Origin: Aurantiochytrium sp. KH105
Lineage: Eukaryota; Sar; Bigyra; Thraustochytrida; Thraustochytriidae
Direction of reading: 5' to 3'
Assembly (NCBI GenBank): GCA_003116975.1
Contig: BGKB01000002.1
Location: 372,001 to 436,000 of the forward strand
Length of the DNA stretch: 64,000 nucleotides
Below are positions 43,869 through 53,525 of the stretch, one piece after another. A program made the position numbers and the translations under genes. The notes beneath the pieces are model-generated. The model was not told the origin of the DNA and did no database searches. It saw nothing but the letters and a program-made list of their open reading frames with translations. How positions within the stretch are numbered: position 1 is the stretch's first letter; the number at the start of each line of letters is the position of its first letter.

Positions 43869-45091
43869 CTTGAGCCCTCGACAGGATCAGAGAGCGAGTG
43901 CGGGCGAAATTAAGGTGGGATGCAATGCTCAGGAAGTGCTTTGTGCATTGATGCAACAAACGCTTGACAGCGCGTCGTTTATGTATGTATGCCAACTTCT
44001 ACTTTCTTGCTTTCCTGCTTTCTTGCCCTTTCGCGTTCTTGCTTTCTGCGATGGGCTAGAAATCACTCGCCTTCAACGTGAACGAACTCGTACCAAACGA
44101 AATGTAATGGCTTTGGATTTTTGCGCTCGCGGCAAGGGCACCCGGCAGTAACACTAACACTGGCACCACCACCACCACCACCACCACAAATCTCTGACAG
44201 GCCAGCAGGATCCCCAACTCTGGCCGGCTGGTCTTTTCTTCTGCGTGGCGCGCTGTCCTCTGATCTTCCTCTCCGTCGGCAGTGGTGCGCGAGGCCGCGC
44301 GCGCGGCCTTTCGTCCCTGTTTCCTGCGATCCGTTGCGGGACCCGGTCTGGTGAGCGGGCCGGGGGCGGCGGCATTTATAAGAGAATGCTCGGGAACCAA
44401 GGGGACGATGCTCCTGTAAGTTCGCACCACAGTCGTTCCTCCTTGCGCATCGTGCTCACGCGTGTGTTTCGTAATACCGACATTCGTGACCCCTTCAGGT
44501 AGCTCAGCTGGTTAGAGCGTTTGGCTTATGACCATAAGGTCCGGAGATCGAAACTCCGCTGGAGCACTTCTTCTTTCTTTTCTTCACTTCCTTTCCCGCC
44601 GGAGGGAAACTTTTTTTTTCCTTTTTTTCCTTTTCTCCCTTTTCTTGGGATCCCGTGAGAGGGAGGCGAAGGTCGGGCGTTGGGCGAACAGAGCCACGAG
44701 CAGACCAGGACGGGAGGGGCGCGAGGCCGCCTGCGCGAGGGGGCCGAGGGGGCCGAGGGGGCCTCGAGGCCGGCGCAGACGGCCGCCGGGCGCGTCTCCG
44801 GGCGGCGCGGGGCAGTACGCAGCACGGAAGGTCGGAGACAGGAGCTGTTTCGTCTCGAAAGCCACGCCGCAGGTCCAACGTCCGAGGTCGTCGTCAGAAT
44901 CCAACGTGGTCAACCAAACCTTACACACGCGCGCGCAGTGCAGACTTTCGTAAAGACGGATCATATCATCGGAGGAAAAGGCAAACTCATCGAGCAGACG
45001 ACAAGACATCCTTTCTGCGACCAACTCTTGGTTAAACCCGGACAAGGACGATACACAGACGCCCATACAAATATTCACGAAAGAGAGAGAG
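43869..45091. other. Divergent intergenic region containing a tRNA-like gene
   Basis: About 1.2 kb. A CAC/ACC trinucleotide run lies near 44160-44187 and the tRNA-like gene at 44492-44566. GGGGCC-type short repeats at about 44738-44762 sit in GC-rich sequence. No protein gene is recognised. Confidence 0.5.
44492..44566 (+). tRNA. tRNA-Ile (anticodon UAU)-like gene
   Basis: A perfect A box (TAGCTCAGCTGG) and a D arm (GCTC/GAGC) are present. The anticodon arm TTTGG-CTTATGA-CCATA gives anticodon UAU, and the T arm is CGGAG/CTCCG. The 3' end CTGGAGC+A pairs over six bases with CTTCAG at the 5' end. Oddities: the outermost acceptor pair is C-C, one extra base sits between acceptor and D stem, one pair is mismatched in the anticodon stem, G instead of A follows the anticodon, and the T loop starts with A (GATCGAA, not GTTCGAA). 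A T-rich run follows and could end Pol III transcription. It may be a divergent functional tRNA or a decaying copy. Confidence 0.6.
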
Positions 45092-46609
45092 ATGGCCCAT
45101 CCTGCTGATGACGTCTTGGAGCTAGCCAACCCTTTCCGGCCGCTGACGTACACATGGAAAGCTCCACATGACACTCGCGAACCTTGCAAGAGATCAATGA
45201 GCATTTTGCAAGAATGCAATGTCCAGGTCTACGTCAGCGAAGCCCTTGCCAAAATTGTCGAATCGCATTCGAGCAATAGCAATTCATCACAACTAGCTGG
45301 AAGCAAGAAAAGCCGCGACAAAAGCATTGATCGAAATGACGACAGAACAAACAACACCGCGAGCTATTCAGGCAACAAGATCCGGGGAGCAAAAGAGTGT
45401 GCAAACGATCTCGCCGCGTCGAGACGACGAAAAACGGGACTCCTCTCGAGCAAGCGAAATAAAACACAGTCCAAAGGTTCACTGTCACGAGCGCGGCCTG
45501 CAACAGCGAATGCACGCGTCCGCACACGAAGTTCTGCGCGAGATCTCTTGGCTCATCGCACTACCAAAAACCCAAATAATAATGGTCCAAAGCGACCGAA
45601 AGATGCCGCAAGCGAAGCAGACGGGTCATCTGATGACAACGACGAAGATGGTGATGAAGACGACAATAGTACGAGAAGCTCATTTGGCACTACAAGCAGC
45701 AGCAGCAATCTCTACGAAGATAGTGACGAAGACGAGGGCGAAGGTAGCGATCCAACTTACAAGGACAGAACGGAAAGAAATGGCGTCAATCATGACGTAG
45801 ACCACGAGACGTTTCGTGATCAGGATGATGAAAGAAACAGTGGACGCTTTGTGGAGGAGCCTCGTAGACTCCAAGGCGTGGGAGGAAGCCACGCGAACAG
45901 AAATCAGACGCATGTAAAGAGCCGAGGAAAGAGCCACCGACCAGGAACAGCCAAAGGTCAGCGCGCGCCTGCAACACAGACCAGCGAGGCAGAAATAGGT
46001 CCACGTGACCCAGTTCGTGCTATCCAAATCTACCTTGACAGCGTCCGGCAAGGCAGCCATCTGCAAGGTACCCGTGTGCGCTTTGATTTTATTCTTGCCA
46101 CCAATTGGAATCGTACCTGTTTTGCGCGCCTTTTGCAACGTGAATTAGGGTGCATTCAAGGTGATCGTCTCGTCAACTTTACAGAGTACTTGCAGCTCGT
46201 GCGCCTCTACTGTGAGGATTTCGCTGCTGACTTTTTGCAGGTTCCTTGGGTACTTGCCTGCTCCTCGTATACGTCGGGCGATTCTGAGTCGTTGACGCCG
46301 AAAGAAGAAGCAATTTCCTCGGCGACAGGTAATTCATCACGAGTTGCAATTCACAAAATCAACCGACTTGCGACCGCTTGGATTCGTCTCGAGCCTTTGT
46401 GCGTCGATTTGTGCGCTCACATTTGCCCCGAAAACTTCCGTCTCGATACTCCCATCGACAGAACAGACATTTTGAGGGCCATGGACAAACTTCAGACCAG
46501 TCAAATCGTCAGATTCATGCGCGAGTCTTTGGGCCGTGACTCTACTCCGCATACAATCGGAGAACTTCTAGCCAAGGTGGTTCTCGTTGCTGCGGACAAG
46601 GTCGCTTGA
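45092..46609 (+). CDS. Hypothetical protein, 505 residues
   Basis: No family is recognised. It starts MAHPADDVLELANPFRPLTY (gagATGg). A short ordered N-terminus (to about residue 70) is followed by roughly 240 residues of low-complexity Ser/Asn/Asp/Arg-rich sequence with an acidic block (DDNDEDGDEDDN). The C-terminal 200 residues look folded: RAIQIYLDSVRQGSHL, RVRFDFILATNWNRTCFARL, VNFTEYLQLVRLYCEDFAAD, RLATAWIRLEPLCVDLCAHI and a helical end. No membrane or targeting signals are visible. The base composition (lower GC, A-rich codons in the middle) differs slightly from its neighbours. Confidence 0.78.
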   Translation: MAHPADDVLELANPFRPLTYTWKAPHDTREPCKRSMSILQECNVQVYVSEALAKIVESHSSNSNSSQLAGSKKSRDKSIDRNDDRTNNTASYSGNKIRGAKECANDLAASRRRKTGLLSSKRNKTQSKGSLSRARPATANARVRTRSSARDLLAHRTTKNPNNNGPKRPKDAASEADGSSDDNDEDGDEDDNSTRSSFGTTSSSSNLYEDSDEDEGEGSDPTYKDRTERNGVNHDVDHETFRDQDDERNSGRFVEEPRRLQGVGGSHANRNQTHVKSRGKSHRPGTAKGQRAPATQTSEAEIGPRDPVRAIQIYLDSVRQGSHLQGTRVRFDFILATNWNRTCFARLLQRELGCIQGDRLVNFTEYLQLVRLYCEDFAADFLQVPWVLACSSYTSGDSESLTPKEEAISSATGNSSRVAIHKINRLATAWIRLEPLCVDLCAHICPENFRLDTPIDRTDILRAMDKLQTSQIVRFMRESLGRDSTPHTIGELLAKVVLVAADKVA

Positions 46610-47209
46610 TCTTATTATTTTGAAAAGAAGATATGTGCTTCCTTTGCTGCCCCTGTCTCACACTTGTCTTAGACAAACAGACTTTGGACAGTCCACATTG
46701 CTAGGCCTTTCACGCGGTGCCATGAGTGGGTGGTCTAGATTGCCGGTCCTGGCATCTTGGACATCCATATCCGAATCCGAAGGAAAGAAGAAAAGAAAGC
46801 AACACTGCTGCCGGTTTTGCACAGAGGCTTAATCAGATATACTCGCCGACCTAAACAGCGCGCTCAATGACCTCCTCGTCCGTCTCTTCGGGCGCAAGGA
46901 CAGGCGGGGGTGTCCGTCGGGGTCGTCGACTGCTCCTATAGGCCTAACAGAAACATTTTCTCAGGGTGGCTCGTGCGTTGATTGACAGTGAGTGAGGCAC
47001 GCGCGCAGCCAAGCAAGCCAGCAAGTCCGGGGCTCGCGGCCAACGAGGAAAGACTTGGAGGTGCAGTGCGCAAGGGCATACACACACAGAGAGGCAGAGA
47101 CAGAGACGTCGGGCAGGCGCGCAAACGCGCCTTCGTTGTCTGCCCTTGGGGGAACAGCGTCATCGAAATCTTGCGTGGCGCAGAAGAACGAAGGCATCAA
47201 CCGAGCAAG
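46610..47209. other. Intergenic region upstream of the DsbA/HCCA-like gene
   Basis: 600 bp between two + strand genes. No gene is recognised. The frame of the next gene is open back to 46982, but that part is Arg/Ala-rich and resembles nothing. Confidence 0.45.
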
Positions 47210-48736
47210 ATGGCCCTCGTCGTCAGACTGCGCGAGACCCTGGAACAGGTGGCGCGGCTCATCAAAGCATACCTCGTGCATGCTCTGACATCGAGCGAGC
47301 TCATCAGCAGGGTGCGAGCCATCGCAGATCTGGCAGGTCTAAGTAGCAAGCACATTGTTTTCTATCACTGCATGTCAGACCCGCACTCGTTCATTGCTCT
47401 TCAGGCTCTTGGCCTCATGGTCCGCAAGTATGACGTCAAGGTCCTTATCATTGTCGTTCCAGAGCCTGCCGATGCTGGCCTTCCAGCATACGCCACAAGC
47501 CGCGAGCAACAATTTGCCTGGCGCATTCGCGACGCGCGCGTCCTCTTCAATGTCTACGAGGACCTTATCACTGGGGTTCCTTCAATGGAGTCTTTTCCCA
47601 AACCAAAAACAGTTCACCTTGCTGAGCGCTGGGCTGCGGCGAACCTGAATAACATATTCCTCGACGGCGGGAGCGCCACTCAGAATCTTCTCAAGCGAAT
47701 TGTCCAGGTCTCAAGCTTCTTGCTTGCGAACGACGCTTCGGGCCTCGTCGAGTTTTGTGTCAATGAGGGCCCCGGTACTCTTGCAGACGAGAACATGACT
47801 GACGCTTTGCTCAAGCGCAATGCGACCAGGCTTCGCCGGGCCGGACACTATCTATCTGGCACCGCCTTTTACGGATTTGAGTGGTTTTGGGGCATCGATA
47901 GACTTCACTACTTGGAATCCATCTTGCTCTCGCAGGAGCGTCTGCGCGTTCCCCGGCGCGTATCGCGTCGTTCGTCACTTTCCCGTCGCCGAGACGTCTC
48001 TCCATCCGTTTATGCGGACCTGCGCATTTCTTCTTCGGCAACCCTATTTAGCAGGACGTGCAACCTGCTCTTCCGGGATAAGATGCGCCAGGCAGCTTCG
48101 TTCAAGGCAACGCCGGATGAGCGCCGCGAGCTACCGTACATTGACTTTTACTATTCCTTCCGCTCGCCGTATTCACAAATAGTACTGCGACCCCTTTTGG
48201 ACATGGCTGACTTTTATGGGGTGCAGGTTCGATTTCGACCCGTGCTGCCGATGCTCATGTCTGGCCTTCCTGTCGGCCTCGCAAAGTCTTTTCACATTGC
48301 TCGCGATGCGCGTCGCGAGGCAGAACGTCTCGAATGGACCGCGTATGGCTTCTTTAATGATCCAATTGGGGAGCCCATCCACCATGCCTTCGCACTTTTC
48401 ATGGAGGCTCGAGCGCAGGGCAAAGAGCGCGACTTCTTACTTGCGTGGTCAAAGCACGTCTGGACCCGCGCCCTTGACCCTCACACGCACGCTGGACTAC
48501 GGACCATTTGTCGCACCACCGGCATTCGCTGGGATCCCTCGCTTTTGCGCACGGACACCTGGAAAGCCTTTGCTGCCGAGAATCGCCGGGACTTGCACGC
48601 TCACGGTTTGTGGGGAGTCCCATCGTTCGCTTTCATGGACACGGCAACGTGGGGTCAAGACCGTCTCTTTCTCGTTGAAGAGCGCATCATTCGCGCGGTT
48701 CGTGACATTCGCGCAGCTTCAGACACGCTAAATTGA
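47210..48736 (+). CDS. Bacterial-type double DsbA-like / 2-hydroxychromene-2-carboxylate isomerase-family protein
   Basis: A 508-residue protein starting MALVVRLRETLEQVARLIKA (agATGg), with two thioredoxin-fold (DsbA/HCCA isomerase, GST-kappa-related) halves. The first, from about residue 45, has HIVFYHCMSDPHSFIALQAL and KYDVKVLIIVVPEP. The second, from about 310, has IDFYYSFRSPYSQIVLRPLL, VQVRFRPVLPMLMSG, HIARDARREAERL, GLWGVPSFAFMD and WGQDRLFL. The S-P-Y-S motif replaces the CxxC of true oxidoreductases, as in HCCA isomerases, which use glutathione. Two-domain proteins of this type are known to me from proteobacteria. An Arg/Ser-rich linker joins the halves. Reaction and substrate are unknown; a glutathione-dependent isomerase or transferase role is possible. 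Bacterial origin by transfer is inferred. Confidence 0.85.
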   Translation: MALVVRLRETLEQVARLIKAYLVHALTSSELISRVRAIADLAGLSSKHIVFYHCMSDPHSFIALQALGLMVRKYDVKVLIIVVPEPADAGLPAYATSREQQFAWRIRDARVLFNVYEDLITGVPSMESFPKPKTVHLAERWAAANLNNIFLDGGSATQNLLKRIVQVSSFLLANDASGLVEFCVNEGPGTLADENMTDALLKRNATRLRRAGHYLSGTAFYGFEWFWGIDRLHYLESILLSQERLRVPRRVSRRSSLSRRRDVSPSVYADLRISSSATLFSRTCNLLFRDKMRQAASFKATPDERRELPYIDFYYSFRSPYSQIVLRPLLDMADFYGVQVRFRPVLPMLMSGLPVGLAKSFHIARDARREAERLEWTAYGFFNDPIGEPIHHAFALFMEARAQGKERDFLLAWSKHVWTRALDPHTHAGLRTICRTTGIRWDPSLLRTDTWKAFAAENRRDLHAHGLWGVPSFAFMDTATWGQDRLFLVEERIIRAVRDIRAASDTLN

Positions 48737-49799
48737 ACTGTGGGACCCGACACAATCAAAGGCAGCAAGGTAAGAAAAGAATCGACTTTTTTTTGAAATG
48801 AGCATCTTTCTTGACGCATTCGGAAAGCGCTGCTTCGAATCTTGCTAGCTCTCGACATCTTTGACAGTTCAAGCCGATACTGCGCACGCAATGTGCGACC
48901 TTGTCATGCAATACGTTCGTGGACTTGATTGTTGATGGTATGTTCGTAGTTGGGCTGATTACAAACTGTCCCCGCGCAAAGTTGTGAGACTGGCTCAAGA
49001 AGCTATGCGAGCCGCTCAATTTGTTTTCTGAATGGAGGAGCAAAATTTATGCAGATAAGTAGTCGTCCTGCACAATTTGGACCGTGCACGAAAATATGGA
49101 GAAGTGCACAGCTTGACACGTACACAACAAGCACACAAACAACAACAGATGGAATTGGTGTACATCACTAAGCAGTTCAAAGATTACTCTACAAATTCGG
49201 TATAATCAGGAGAGCGCGCGCGCAACCCGAGCAAGCAAGTTTAATTATGCATGTAGCACTAAGAAAACACCTCAATTCCGAATGTTAAAATACAAACAAA
49301 TGTTGAACAGTACTCTTTTAGAAAAAAAAAAATATGCTTGTCTCTCTCTCTCCCTTTTTTACATTCGACCCAGCAAGTTTCTGTCGACACTTTCGCTCTT
49401 TCGATTATCAGCAATTTGACAAGCAAGCATGGAACCTACGAAGAGACCAAACTCTTTCTTCTTGAAGAATGAATCGTGACTTCTTCCTCGTCCTCGATCT
49501 CGGCAGCAAAAGACCCAGCAAACCTTGCGCAACTGATCCATCGCAAGAATCTTCGCATGCTGATTCTGGCAGACCGTCTGCGCACAGAGAATCATGATCC
49601 ATCAAAATATGCGCATTGACTGACTTGAGCATCGGCCGCTCTTCAGGTGAGCAGTACACAAAGCAAAACGTCGATGTGATGTGAGCCCATGCTACACGCA
49701 CAAATCCGCAAAACCTAGTTTTCTTATCACGTGCTCGTGACGTGCAGAAGGTGCGTTACTTAGCAGGGCTTTTCGGAAAAGCCCAGACGAAACGACATT
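48737..49799. other. Gene-free region, A/T-leaning
   Basis: About 1.05 kb after the isomerase-like gene, with T and A homopolymer runs (48790, 49321-49331), a CT-rich run near 49340 and short unsupported frames. Nothing is recognised. Confidence 0.45.
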
Positions 49800-50220
49800 C
49801 GATCACAATCCCACCACACAGTTCCTTTATGATGATAAAGACTAATGAGCATTTTAAAAAATCAACAGACAATCTATAATCAGACGTATTCATGATTCAG
49901 CACGACCGATTCGAGCGTCTCAAAGTGTTGCTTATCCTTTAAGAGCTCAACTTATTCATAATCATATTTAGAACTTCAGCTTTTTTTTTCCAGAAAACAA
50001 AATCATGAAAAATCAGAATATTATCTTTTCTGTAAAGAAGTACACAACTAAATCAAAATATAAATAATTTACCTTTTCTTGTAAAAATATAAATTTTTAT
50101 TCAAATGTATAATTATTTTGTTTTATTCATGTAATTCACTAATCAATTAGTTAAATTATGACAATGTAGATTTATTATTTATTAATAAATGAGATAATGT
50201 TGCAAATAATATTTGGAATG
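49800..50220. other. AT-rich island with sharp right-hand boundary
   Basis: GC content falls to roughly a quarter over about 400 bp (A and T runs, ATAAAT/TTATTA clusters). It jumps back to GC-rich sequence at about 50220 (GGGGTGAAGCCAGGCGAGG). No open frame or repeat unit is seen. Organelle-derived DNA, an origin-like element or an old insertion are all possible. Confidence 0.75.
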
Positions 50221-50489
50221 TTGGGGTGAAGCCAGGCGAGGCCGGGGTCGGCGCGCGTGTACGCGTCGAACGTGTCGTCCGTCATACACACACGCTAGGC
50301 GCAGTTGAACGTGACATGCTCACGTCCCAAAAGCCTAGATTATTATTATTGACAGAACTCTTCGCATGAGGATCCTTCCACGCGGGGAGGCTGCGAAGAC
50401 GCCACACAAAGGATGGATGCAAAGAACTACTGCGTGGCCGGGGCCTACATGTCATGACACAGAAGAAGAGCGGGTATAAGAAGAGAATC
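50221..50489. other. GC-rich flank between AT island and sulfatase remnant
   Basis: A short region with CACACACGCTAGGCG-type sequence and a TATAAG box-like string near 50476. No gene is recognised. Confidence 0.35.
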
Positions 50490-51320
50490 TCTTCGGCCTG
50501 GGATCCTCGCTACTGCGCGTCAATCATCACCGCAGAGGCGGTCGCCTTATGGATTCCCCACATGGAAACCTACGGGGACAATGTCCCTTTCTTTCTGCAC
50601 ACGGCAATCTCATGATGACTCCGCACAAGCCTCATGTGCCTCACCTTGATTGGGAGGGGCACAACAAGTTGGGCTTTGGCAACTACGCGGACTTTTCGGA
50701 ACAAACAGACAATACAATCACTTGGGGCAAAATCACTGACAACACGCCACTCATTGTCACAAGCGACAATGGTCCGGAGGGAGGACAAGGACATGCTTGA
50801 GGAGCCAGGCGGACTGCTCAGCGCTTGGATCTACAGGAATGGAAAGCGCAGCCTCTTTAAGGGCGGGCACCGCGTATCTTTCATCATGCAATGGCCCATC
50901 ATGATCAACTCTGGGCAGATCACCAACAACGACACCATCAACCAGATTGACCTGATCGCAACCTTGGCCGAGATGACCGGTGCGATTCTCAATGATTGTG
51001 ACGCTTACGACAGTCACAGCTTTTATAGGGCAGTTTGCGATCCAGCAGGCGTAACACCGGGGCAAGTGCGCGGAAACCAACCGATGGTGACTGAAGTGCC
51101 AGAAAAGGAATCGGGTGATGGTCCCGGCGAGAGGATCAGGTGCGGGAGTCAAAAGATGCTTTATGCTGAAGACCAGTGGTGGATGTTCGACCTCGATGAC
51201 GTCCCGAGCGAGACAACCAACATCATGGACGAGAACCTGGCCGAATTTGCGTCCTTGAAAGGTACCCTTAACGAGGTTATTGACAATAGTTTCAGTGATA
51301 CGACCGCTGTATCTCCATGA
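50490..51320 (+). pseudogene. Sulfatase (arylsulfatase-like) pseudogene, C-terminal part only
   Basis: Segments of the sulfatase fold are recognisable in order: ALWIPHMETYGDNVPFFLHT, PHKPHVPHLDWEGHN, PLIVTSDNGPEGGQ (the family's TSDNG strand) and then SLFKGGHRVSFIMQWP and LIATLAEMTGA in the C-terminal part, closing with WMFDLDDVPSETTN. The N-terminal catalytic half, with the formylglycine C-x-P-x-R site, is absent. The segments lie in two different frames, with changes near 50610 and again near 50780, so the gene cannot encode an active enzyme as it stands. The spacing between the PHKPHVPH block and the TSDNG strand is also short. Sulfatases hydrolyse sulfate esters of polysaccharides or lipids in secretory or extracellular sites. 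The remnant lies next to the AT-rich island and a second decayed gene. Confidence 0.82.
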
Positions 51321-51632
51321 TGAAAGAGAGAAAGTTGAAGCTCGGCGCTCAAGAAACAGAAACCAACAAGAGGCAAGGCGTGTCAGCTAAATCTCTTTAA
51401 GAGCTCAACAACACGGACTTTTTCGATCGCCAGTTCGCCAGTCCGCCAGTTTTCTGACGATACCTTTGTTCACAAAAAAAAGGTGCATCCCCTCTTTTCG
51501 AGGCCAGTGTGCAGGTCTTCTAGAGTTGCGGACATGGTATCCACAGACAAGTACTTTTTACAAGATAGGCACAAATGAAACAACCATTAGCAGTAAAATA
51601 AAAGCAACGAAAGAAACCTTCGCACGCGCGCG
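51321..51632. other. Short gene-free gap between two decayed genes
   Basis: Repeated CAGTTCGCCAGTCCGCCAG sequence occurs near 51432-51450. Nothing else is recognised. Confidence 0.4.
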
Positions 51633-53200
51633 TCAGGTCTTGCGGCGGCCTCTCGATTGCGCGCGAGAGAAGATGCGATCGAAGTCGTCGCAGTCCTTCT
51701 GTAATTTGCATATGGACGCACCGGTCTTGACCTGAGCGAAGTCGATGATGAGGACGTCGCCGGCGTCGTCCATGACAAAGTTCCACAACAGCACGTTGCG
51801 GTCCGCGTGCACAGCCATGAGCGCCGCCCAGGCCTTCTCTCGAACGTTCTCGCTCACGGCGCTGGAATCGAGCGACTCGCCGGCGTAGGTGGTTGCGACG
51901 ATGAGGTCGTTGAAGATGTTGCGGCCGCCGTACAGGTACCAGGGCACGTGCGTCCCCCCAGTGGGAGCGCAGCTCGCAGTAGACGTGCATTTCGTACCAA
52001 AAGGCGGGCTCAGTCTTGTGCGTTTTTCCTGGGGCTTTCGTCGGGGTCATGACCTTGATGACCGCGTCGACGCCACCCGTGTCGACGCGGATCGTGAAGC
52101 CGTATTAGCCTTCGCGGTACTGCTGGATGACGTCCAGCAGCCCTCCTGCGGAGGGAAAGTGAAGGTCGCGCGTAGCGCCTCTTTGTCCCGAAGCGAGGCG
52201 GCGTTGGTCTGATTGCCAGGCAAAGCGGCTCCGCGGCGCCCACCACTTGCCGCTTGCCCCGCACCGCCGCCATAGTAGAACCGGCGCCAGACCTCGGCCC
52301 ACTTGGGAAACCCGAGGCGATTAACAGTCTGGCAGATGGCCCGCGAATGCTCGTCATCGAGCGCCAGGCGCGCCATGCCGACCACGGTGCGGTACAGCAC
52401 GCACGTGTACGCATTTCGCATCGATCCGCGACCCGTGCCAGTCGAATTGAACGCGCTCGAAATTTGCAAGACGTTGTCGTGGTCAATCTAGAAGAACCAA
52501 GGCCTTTCGGTGGTGGAGAAAACGCCGTACTTGCAGAAAGAGCGCAACACGTGAACGTAGATTTGGACGATTTGGTAGCGAAAACGCACAGAGTTTTCCC
52601 GATTAGGGAACCGTTATCCCATTTCCCAATAGTCGACCAGGTCGCAGGCCACCTCCCAGGCAGTGTTCACAACTTCCTTGGCCTCATCAAGGGAATCTGA
52701 CGTGCCTTGCATCCACGCCTGGGCGTTTCCGTCGTGATCGTCTTTGGTGAAGCCATAGGGAAACTTCCCAGGCGACTTGTGCTCGTGCACGAGGAAGCGC
52801 GCGTAGTTTGGGAGGGCGGTAGAGAGGATTCCAGCACGAGCCGATCGGCGTCAACATTCAGCCGCCGAGCCCACACGATGTCCTACCGAATGAATCCCAC
52901 CCAACCTCGTCGTAAAAACCCTGCCAGCGGGTTGCACGCTTGGGGAACAGGTCGAGGCGAGCTTGCACGCCGCTCTGTGGAGCAAGACCTCCGCAGCTCC
53001 GCGTGGAGTACTGCGAATTTTTGCGGCTTCTCGTCGACACTCCGTTGTTGAAAAAGATAGGATCAGCTTGCTCAAGGTATTGCATATCCTCCCTCACATC
53101 TGCATCAAAGTGGTCGACCATCGCGGCGGTTTCCATTGGCGTGTCATAGAGGACTTCGGCGAAAGGTTTCATGGTCGCCATCGCGCCGCCCTTCCTCTCC
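51633..53200 (-). pseudogene. Fossil protein-kinase-like gene (Crinkler/FunK1-like kinase domain)
   Basis: Minus-strand blocks across this region resemble a divergent protein-kinase domain of the type found in Crinkler-like effectors and fungal FunK1 proteins. The clearest is the catalytic-loop-like VHADRNVLLWNFVMDD followed by VLIIDFAQ. Upstream blocks have the aromatic Y-G-V-x-T-T-x-x-x-W-F pattern, and the N-terminal part reads MATMKPFAEVLYDTP. It looks broken, with several interruptions, and seems old. Host origin versus transfer cannot be decided. The family placement is from memory and moderate. Confidence 0.6.
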
Positions 53201-53525
53201 CACGCGCGCACGCAAGCACTCCCTCCATACCTCGCTCGCGTGCGTCGTTCTGGGTCTGCAGCCAAAAAGAAAGAAAAAATTCGTTTTCTTTCTTTCTTTC
53301 TTTCGATCGCTTTCTTCGGCTTTCTTTCTTTCTTTCTTTCATTCGAGGGAGGATCATCCATCATACCTGCAAGAGCGAGCGACTAAGAGTGCGCATGCAC
53401 AGCGCGGGCTCGCGCGCCAAGACTGACCGAGCCGCAAGGTCGCACGAAGGAGACGAAGACGACACGAGGTGAGGTGCGACTAGCTGGCTAGCCAGCCACC
53501 TGACAGAGGATAGATACGTCGCGTC
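53201..53525. other. Intergenic region with CTTT repeats
   Basis: Two TTTC runs (about 53289-53305 and 53323-53340) separated by a GATCG spacer. This is a pyrimidine-rich region upstream of the bromodomain gene. Confidence 0.55.

Noticed and set aside
41658-46609. Shared PWVLAC string near the C-terminus of one unknown protein (41658-43868) and inside the other (45092-46609), considered as a common domain
   Set aside because: Six residues without further similarity around them; likely chance.
46982-47209. N-terminal extension of the double DsbA-like protein back to 46982
   Set aside because: The extension is Arg/Ala/Gly-rich without family resemblance, and the ATG at 47210 has better context just before the conserved part.
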